This document shows, piece after piece, positions 59,153-64,000 of a DNA stretch of 64,000 nt. The stretch lies in contig ML213547.1 in assembly GCA_004369045.1 (NCBI GenBank), positions 1 through 64,000 on the forward strand, in the 5' to 3' direction. This DNA comes from Heliocybe sulcata. Its lineage: Eukaryota > Basidiomycota > Agaricomycetes > Gloeophyllales > Gloeophyllaceae. The stretch's first letter is position 1. Every line of letters begins with the position of its first letter. Position numbers and translations under genes: made by a program. Below the pieces are notes generated by a model. It searched no databases. It worked only from the letters and a program-made list of their open reading frames with translations, and was not told the origin of the DNA.

Positions 59153-60067
59153 CTACTGTGGGCCCCTGCTGACCCCCAGATCGCGCACACGCCCGCTCTC
59201 GACCTCGTACACCCAGCCATGGACATACACCTTGCGCTTCGCCCACTCCTCGCGCATCGTCTCCGTCTTGCACACATTCTCGACGCCGCGCTTTACGCTC
59301 GCCTCGACGAGCAGCGTCCCCGCGTCCTGCCCGGGCTTTGGAGTGATGGTGGAGGCCATGTCGACCAAGGGCGCGAGCCATTTGTTGATGGGCGCGGAGG
59401 GGCCGTGCGAAGGGACAGCGAGCGGGGTGGGAGAGGAGGGGTGCGGAGAGGCGCCGAGGCAGGCGGCGGCACCGCCGCATTTGGTGTGGCCCACGATGAT
59501 GACTGGGCAAGTTAGGATTGTGAAGCGCGAGAGAGAGATGGGGACATACCGTGTTCGACGCCTAGGTGGGCTACGGCGTAGCACAGCACGGATTGGACGT
59601 TGTCGTCGTCGAGATGGAACTGGCTGTGGTTATGGTTAGTGAGACAAGAGGGGACGTAGTAGTAGGAGACGTACTTTGCGATGTTGCGGTGCACGAAGAT
59701 CTCACCGGGCTTGCACGCCGTCACGACGCTCTCCGGGACGCGCGAGTCCGCACAGCCGATCCACAGAACCTGCCCGTGGGTCCGTCAGTCGGTCATCTGC
59801 CCGCGCACTACAAATAACTGCAGGAAGAAGAGCACGAATAGCACGCCTGCTGCAACTCTAATCGCTCCCGGCGGTAGTAAGCCCAGAAATACAAATCTCC
59901 AGCAGAAATACAAATGGAGGGTGACGTAGAGTGCTAACCTTGGGTGCTTGGCCCTTGGCGCACGCCTCGAAGAAGCCCGGCTCGGCGCGCGCGACGTCCT
60001 CCGCCCACTGCGAGTTCGACGAGAGGAGGCGGGAGAGGACGGGGAATTGGGCTGCGGAGACTGCCAT
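59153..60067 (-). CDS. Beta-class carbonic anhydrase
   Basis: Four exons encode a protein that starts MAVSAAQFPVLSRLL at 60067 and ends DLGVSRGPQ at 59153. The N-terminal WAEDVARAEPGFFEACAKGQ is typical. CADSRVPES holds zinc-ligand Cys and the catalytic Asp-Arg pair; EIFVHRNIAK follows. VIIVGHTKCGGAAACL supplies the other zinc ligands His and Cys. The C-terminal part reads VYVHGWVYEVESGRVRDLGV. The enzyme interconverts CO2 and bicarbonate. A hydrophobic N-terminal targeting signal is absent, so it is probably cytosolic. About 60 residues between the zinc-site His-x2-Cys and the terminal helices contain a Pro/Ser-rich insert. No defect is seen. Confidence 0.93.
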
Positions 60068-60144
60068 GGACGATAGAGGAGTTGGGGATGCTGGAGGAAC
60101 GCACAGGGAGGAGGGTTATATGTTATAAGAAAGCGGCTGGCAGG

Positions 60145-60153
60145 ATATATATA
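60145..60153 (-). promoter_or_regulatory. TATA box of the carbonic anhydrase gene
   Basis: On the minus strand TATATATAT lies 78-86 bp upstream of the ATG at 60067. Confidence 0.45.
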
Positions 60154-60895
60154 GAGCCGGGCTGGCAGGGCTCAGATGGTTGTTATCCGGCGGCGTTGAC
60201 TATGCATCGAGCGGCGTCGTCAGGACAGCGGCGTGCATCGGGACTAACGCTGCTCTGTCGGGATGTTTGCCTCGAAAGCGTTCGTCTCCGTTATTATGGA
60301 CCTCGCCTGATCAGTCAATGTCCGCAGAACTCTATGAAATCCCAATAACATCTATTATATCAGCTAGCAGGCGAGTGATGCGATCCGTGCGCGGAACAGA
60401 ACAGATTATGATTGCGTTATTACGCGGCGAGACAGGATCAAGCCTAAAGCGATACCGAGAGCTATTATATCATATATCACAGCGGGAGTTGCACCATTTC
60501 GGACGTTACGATATGTTAGTCGAAATGGAAATCAAATCTATTTGATTTTGCAATTGATTCCGTAATTGCCAAACTTATTATTCTCAAAATCCTTCATATG
60601 TCGGAAAAAACCTACCCTAATTATAATCTATTATAATCGCATAATAACTCAATTATAATCTGAGAAGCCGGTTGGATTACAATTGAATTCTCACAAACCA
60701 GAAAGATGATAATCAGATTGCAATGGGCTTCCGATCCGGTTGGGATCCAATTATAATCCCATTACATAAGGGCCCAGAAGCCGGTCCAGGCCTCAATTAC
60801 GGACTAACAGTGACTTAAAAATGAGGTGCTCCCGCCACTTCCAGTAACCGAATATATGACTGCCCTGTAAATGTGGCCCAATATCGGGAAGTCAC
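60154..60895. other. AT-rich repetitive flank of the sequence gap
   Basis: The last ~300 bp hold recurring TTATAAT and CAATTATAATC words and GATTGCAATGG, related to words on the far side of the gap (for example GATTGCAATTC near 62070). No gene is seen. Confidence 0.5.
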
Positions 60896-61515
60896 NNNNN
60901 NNNNNNNNNNNNNNNNNNNNNNNNNNNNNNNNNNNNNNNNNNNNNNNNNNNNNNNNNNNNNNNNNNNNNNNNNNNNNNNNNNNNNNNNNNNNNNNNNNNN
61001 NNNNNNNNNNNNNNNNNNNNNNNNNNNNNNNNNNNNNNNNNNNNNNNNNNNNNNNNNNNNNNNNNNNNNNNNNNNNNNNNNNNNNNNNNNNNNNNNNNNN
61101 NNNNNNNNNNNNNNNNNNNNNNNNNNNNNNNNNNNNNNNNNNNNNNNNNNNNNNNNNNNNNNNNNNNNNNNNNNNNNNNNNNNNNNNNNNNNNNNNNNNN
61201 NNNNNNNNNNNNNNNNNNNNNNNNNNNNNNNNNNNNNNNNNNNNNNNNNNNNNNNNNNNNNNNNNNNNNNNNNNNNNNNNNNNNNNNNNNNNNNNNNNNN
61301 NNNNNNNNNNNNNNNNNNNNNNNNNNNNNNNNNNNNNNNNNNNNNNNNNNNNNNNNNNNNNNNNNNNNNNNNNNNNNNNNNNNNNNNNNNNNNNNNNNNN
61401 NNNNNNNNNNNNNNNNNNNNNNNNNNNNNNNNNNNNNNNNNNNNNNNNNNNNNNNNNNNNNNNNNNNNNNNNNNNNNNNNNNNNNNNNNNNNNNNNNNNN
61501 NNNNNNNNNNNNNNN
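60896..61515. other. Assembly gap (620 N)
   Basis: An unbroken run of N. It is flanked on both sides by AT-rich repetitive DNA, so the missing piece is probably repeat sequence. Long frames reported across it would be artefacts. Confidence 1.
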
Positions 61516-61624
61516 GTATGTATTTCATATATATAAATTCCTATACACAATATAACATATATAAAAAATAACCTGCCATTTCCGGTGAATATTATATATC
61601 AAAGCCCACATCTCAATTTAGGTC

Positions 61625-61760
61625 GGCATTTACAGCGATCACGTATATTCGGTTCCCTCCGGTGCGCTCACAATCGAACTCAGGACCTCCCGGCGGTTAT
61701 GGGCATTACGTGAGACAAGGCATACCCATTAACCTTGCGCAACGCATAGCCGCTACACTA
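61625..61760 (-). repeat. tRNA-like box A/box B segment, possible SINE-type remnant
   Basis: On the minus strand TAGCGGCTATGCG resembles an internal promoter box A, and GAGTTCGATTGTGA about 50 nt further resembles box B. The intervening arms do not pair well, so it is not a functional tRNA. A tRNA-derived SINE fragment is possible. Confidence 0.25.
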
Positions 61761-62153
61761 CATCTGCTATACATGTAAAGAAGCCTCACGTTCTATGTTC
61801 ATCAACTTCTCATGTAAGATGTGATAGAAATGCCTTCCTGCTCGCGTCAACTCAGGCTTTCTGGGCTGTCTTAAGACTTGATACTAGGGTCTCATATGTT
61901 ATGTATATAGTATACTAGGTTCTGAAGCTTCTTGGTGTGGTACTCGACATAGGCAGCCATTTACACGCAGGAGCCCGATAATCAGTGGCTAATTGGATAA
62001 CCGTTGCAATTCTATTACAATTGCGCGTGCTCTTTACATAATAATTACCTGGCACATATTATCATGGGATTGCAATTCGATTGCATCATGATTTAGATTA
62101 GATTGCAATTGGGGCCTGTCAGGGCTACCTTAACAACCAGTGAGCTGGCAAGG

Positions 62154-62177
62154 CTGCACGTTGTTGAAGGGAGTTCC
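62154..62177 (+). repeat. 24-bp direct repeat, copy 1
   Basis: CTGCACGTTGTTGAAGGGAG plus TTCC is identical to 63206-63229. The two copies lie 1052 bp apart in the same orientation, and the second abuts the copia LTR. Confidence 0.8.
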
Positions 62178-63205
62178 AAAGCCAATATATACACTCATGA
62201 GCACTAGATACATCTGTTGAAATAACCGTCGAGTGTCGAGAGGATTAAGAGACCAAACGACAAAACAGACGGGTGTCACAGCGACTAGCTGTGCCACCAG
62301 ACCCAAACAATAACAAACAGGCTTACTGATTCTTAACCAGATAAGCAAAGGTGAGGAGGGTCTTGAGATAGACAAGGGACACAGAGGGTGAGGATAGATC
62401 AGAGTTATAGATTGCAGATGTAGAGATGTAGTGCTGTTAGGCTACTAGGTATCGACGAGGAGGCTAAGTCTGGGGTCTCAAGGAAATATCTACAAGTCTT
62501 ATATACACAATAGAATGATGACTAAATGGAAATGACATGGCTGAGCAATGATGAGTAATAATGAGTCATAGCTGACTAACTATCTATAATATCAAATGGT
62601 CCATAATCACATGTACGTACAGGAACCAATCAGGGGAAACTGGATTGAGTGATGCTATCCCATGTGATCATCACTAATCAGGAGATGAGGTGGAGATGAT
62701 GTGATATGACATGATGATGGTGCAATATGATGCAAAGGTAATATATCAAATGGTGCTTCTATATGAAATAGAAGCATGCAACGGTGATATATCAAAGATA
62801 GAAGCACATCACTGATGGAACTCTGATAGAAGCTTGTAGAAGTTTTTAGGCTAAACCCTAAAGATGTCATTGATGGGATCAGACACAGCCACTGTGCCAC
62901 ATCATGTGATGCCATGTGAATGTCACGTGCATGTGACTTGTGACTGTGACATGGTGACATGTGGCGCAAAACTGTGACAACGGGTACTGGGTGACAAGCA
63001 GGGAGCCCTAGGCAAACACGCGAGGGCTCCGATAAATTCGAGGCAACTATAAGTATAGTACAATAAGCAGCACGGCGCGCGTTGAGGTACAGTAACGATA
63101 ACAAAATCTGAAATTTCTACTCGAAGGAATACCGGCCGCCTTCATGCAAGCTCGGACCACTATCGAAAATCCAACAACATCCACTACTAATATCTAAGGG
63201 CTCAC

Positions 63206-63229
63206 CTGCACGTTGTTGAAGGGAGTTCC
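63206..63229 (+). repeat. 24-bp direct repeat, copy 2, abutting the copia LTR
   Basis: Identical over 24 bp to 62154-62177 and followed immediately by the first base of the LTR at 63230. Confidence 0.8.
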
Positions 63230-63540
63230 TGTTGAGAATGTTCTATATTTAGTAACAGTCTCGACGTCATTCCGGCAATACCCGGAAGTGGAGTAACCGG
63301 AGTAGAGTGACATCATTAGGATGTACGCTTAGTCATAGCTTAGTCATAGTATTACATCATACTGTGGATAGCTCCACATGACGTCATACTTCCCAGTAGT
63401 CTAGTTACATGTATATATAGCCCGCCCATTAGGGGCTGAATAATAAGGTCAATTCTATATCGCATCCGTTAGCTACTCTAAGCTATCATAACCAGAGGTG
63501 AGACAGAGCGCGCACTGCTAGTGCTGCGGTCTCTTCAACA
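63230..63540 (+). repeat. 5' LTR of the Ty1/copia-type element
   Basis: A 311-bp segment begins TGTTGA and ends TCAACA, perfect 6-bp inverted termini in TG...CA form. It contains TATATATAG near 63412 followed by a likely transcript start region, and a primer-binding-site-like segment follows directly. Confidence 0.75.
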
Positions 63541-64000
63541 GGTTATGAACCCAAAGTGGCGCTGAGCCGCGCGATTATCCGCCTGCAGCTCATGTGACGC
63601 TTTGCTCATCTCATAGCATCGCCTGCAAAGGCTTGATGCTGGAGAAGCGCACGACCCGGGTTGAGCCTTGCTCCCTGGATACCGCACGCTGAACCCCATG
63701 AAGGAGTCTACAGCATGAAGCGCTGCGCGCCTTTTCGGCTGCATGCGTTTCATGACGTACTGATGAGTTTCTTCACAGATTCTCATCGCTCCTCAACATG
63801 TCGAACCAAGTTGTTCAGCTCGTCCCCGGGCCAACTGGTCTCACCAGATGGAGTCCTATCTCCTGTCCCAGGGCCTCTGGTCCATCGTCTCCGGCATGTC
63901 TACTCAGCCTTCGCCTGTCGCTGGTGACAGCGCTGCTGAGCGTGAAGCTCAGATAGCTGAATGGCTTGAGAAGGACGGCAGGGCTCGCGGTAACATTCGT
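63230..64000 (+). mobile_element. Ty1/copia-type LTR retrotransposon, 5' part, cut by right window edge
   Basis: Its parts are a 5' LTR (63230-63540), a primer-binding-site-like segment directly after it (GGTTATGAACCC), and the beginning of a copia-type Gag near 63,799-64,000. In that last part residues such as QMESYLLSQGLW and IAEWLEKDGRARGN fit the N-terminal Gag pattern of Ty1/copia elements. Pol and the 3' LTR lie beyond the window, so neither completeness nor age can be judged. Confidence 0.75.

Larger units (their letters stand above)
61516..63229. other. Repeat-rich DNA without recognisable host gene
   Basis: The stretch is AT-rich with reiterated ATTGCAATT-type words near 61990-62115 and many TGATG/ATGTGA words from 62560 to 62960. 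An 81-codon and a 149-codon minus-strand frame (62130-62375, 62655-63104) have no domain I recognise. It is probably old transposon-derived sequence. Confidence 0.4.

Noticed and set aside
60804-61571. Long open frames across the gap on both strands
   Set aside because: They consist almost wholly of N and are artefacts of the missing sequence.
1-64000. CRISPR array, riboswitch or prokaryotic operon
   Set aside because: No regularly spaced repeats were seen, and the genes are intron-rich and eukaryotic.

Overview
The window looks like nuclear DNA of an agaricomycete (basidiomycete) fungus, most likely a polypore-type species. The genes are split by many 45-70 nt GT-AG introns. The families are ones expanded in that group: F-box/LRR proteins, DUF6534 membrane proteins, a second multi-pass membrane family with IWRC and ESGA-like motifs, and A1 aspartic proteases. 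Transposable elements of basidiomycete type sit at both ends. All gene models are my own readings of splice signals and reading frames, and no database search was possible.

Layout. (1) 1-2929: the 5' part of a Ty3/gypsy-type LTR retrotransposon on the minus strand (whole-looking gag, candidate LTR), running off the left edge. (2) 2.9-12.6 kb: mostly decayed DNA with remnants of two multi-pass membrane families on the minus strand, interrupted by one clean alpha/beta-hydrolase gene (9504-10718). (3) 12.8-31.9 kb: a membrane-anchored TAP-type hydrolase, a damaged F-box/LRR gene, more decayed membrane-protein DNA, a secreted aspartic protease, a C2H2 zinc-finger gene with an apparent frame break, an IFI6/IFI27-like membrane gene, and a truncated copy of the zinc-finger gene. 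(4) 32.1-44.6 kb: the second TAP-type hydrolase, two related F-box genes flanking an F-box/LRR gene and a class II aldolase, and a METTL16-type RNA methyltransferase. (5) 45.2-53.7 kb: an inverted pair of MFS transporters (allantoate-permease type) enclosing an intact glutathione S-transferase, a decayed second GST and a 678-bp terminal-inverted-repeat element. (6) 55.7-60.1 kb: a Rho2-type GTPase and a beta-carbonic anhydrase. (7) 60.1-64.0 kb: AT-rich repeats, a 620-bp run of N, and the 5' LTR and gag start of a Ty1/copia element running off the right edge.

The dominant theme is local duplication followed by unequal decay: hydrolase pair, F-box pair, MFS pair, GST pair, zinc-finger pair, and repeated membrane-protein remnants. 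The housekeeping genes (METTL16, rho2, carbonic anhydrase, aldolase) look intact. The most distinctive sequence-level observations are a 10-nt microexon conserved in both MFS paralogues, a 7-nt microexon in rho2, probable GC-AG introns in rho2 and the aldolase, the hairpin-bearing terminal inverted repeats of the small element, and the modular phase-1 exons of the IFI27-like gene. I found no convincing new multi-gene system.
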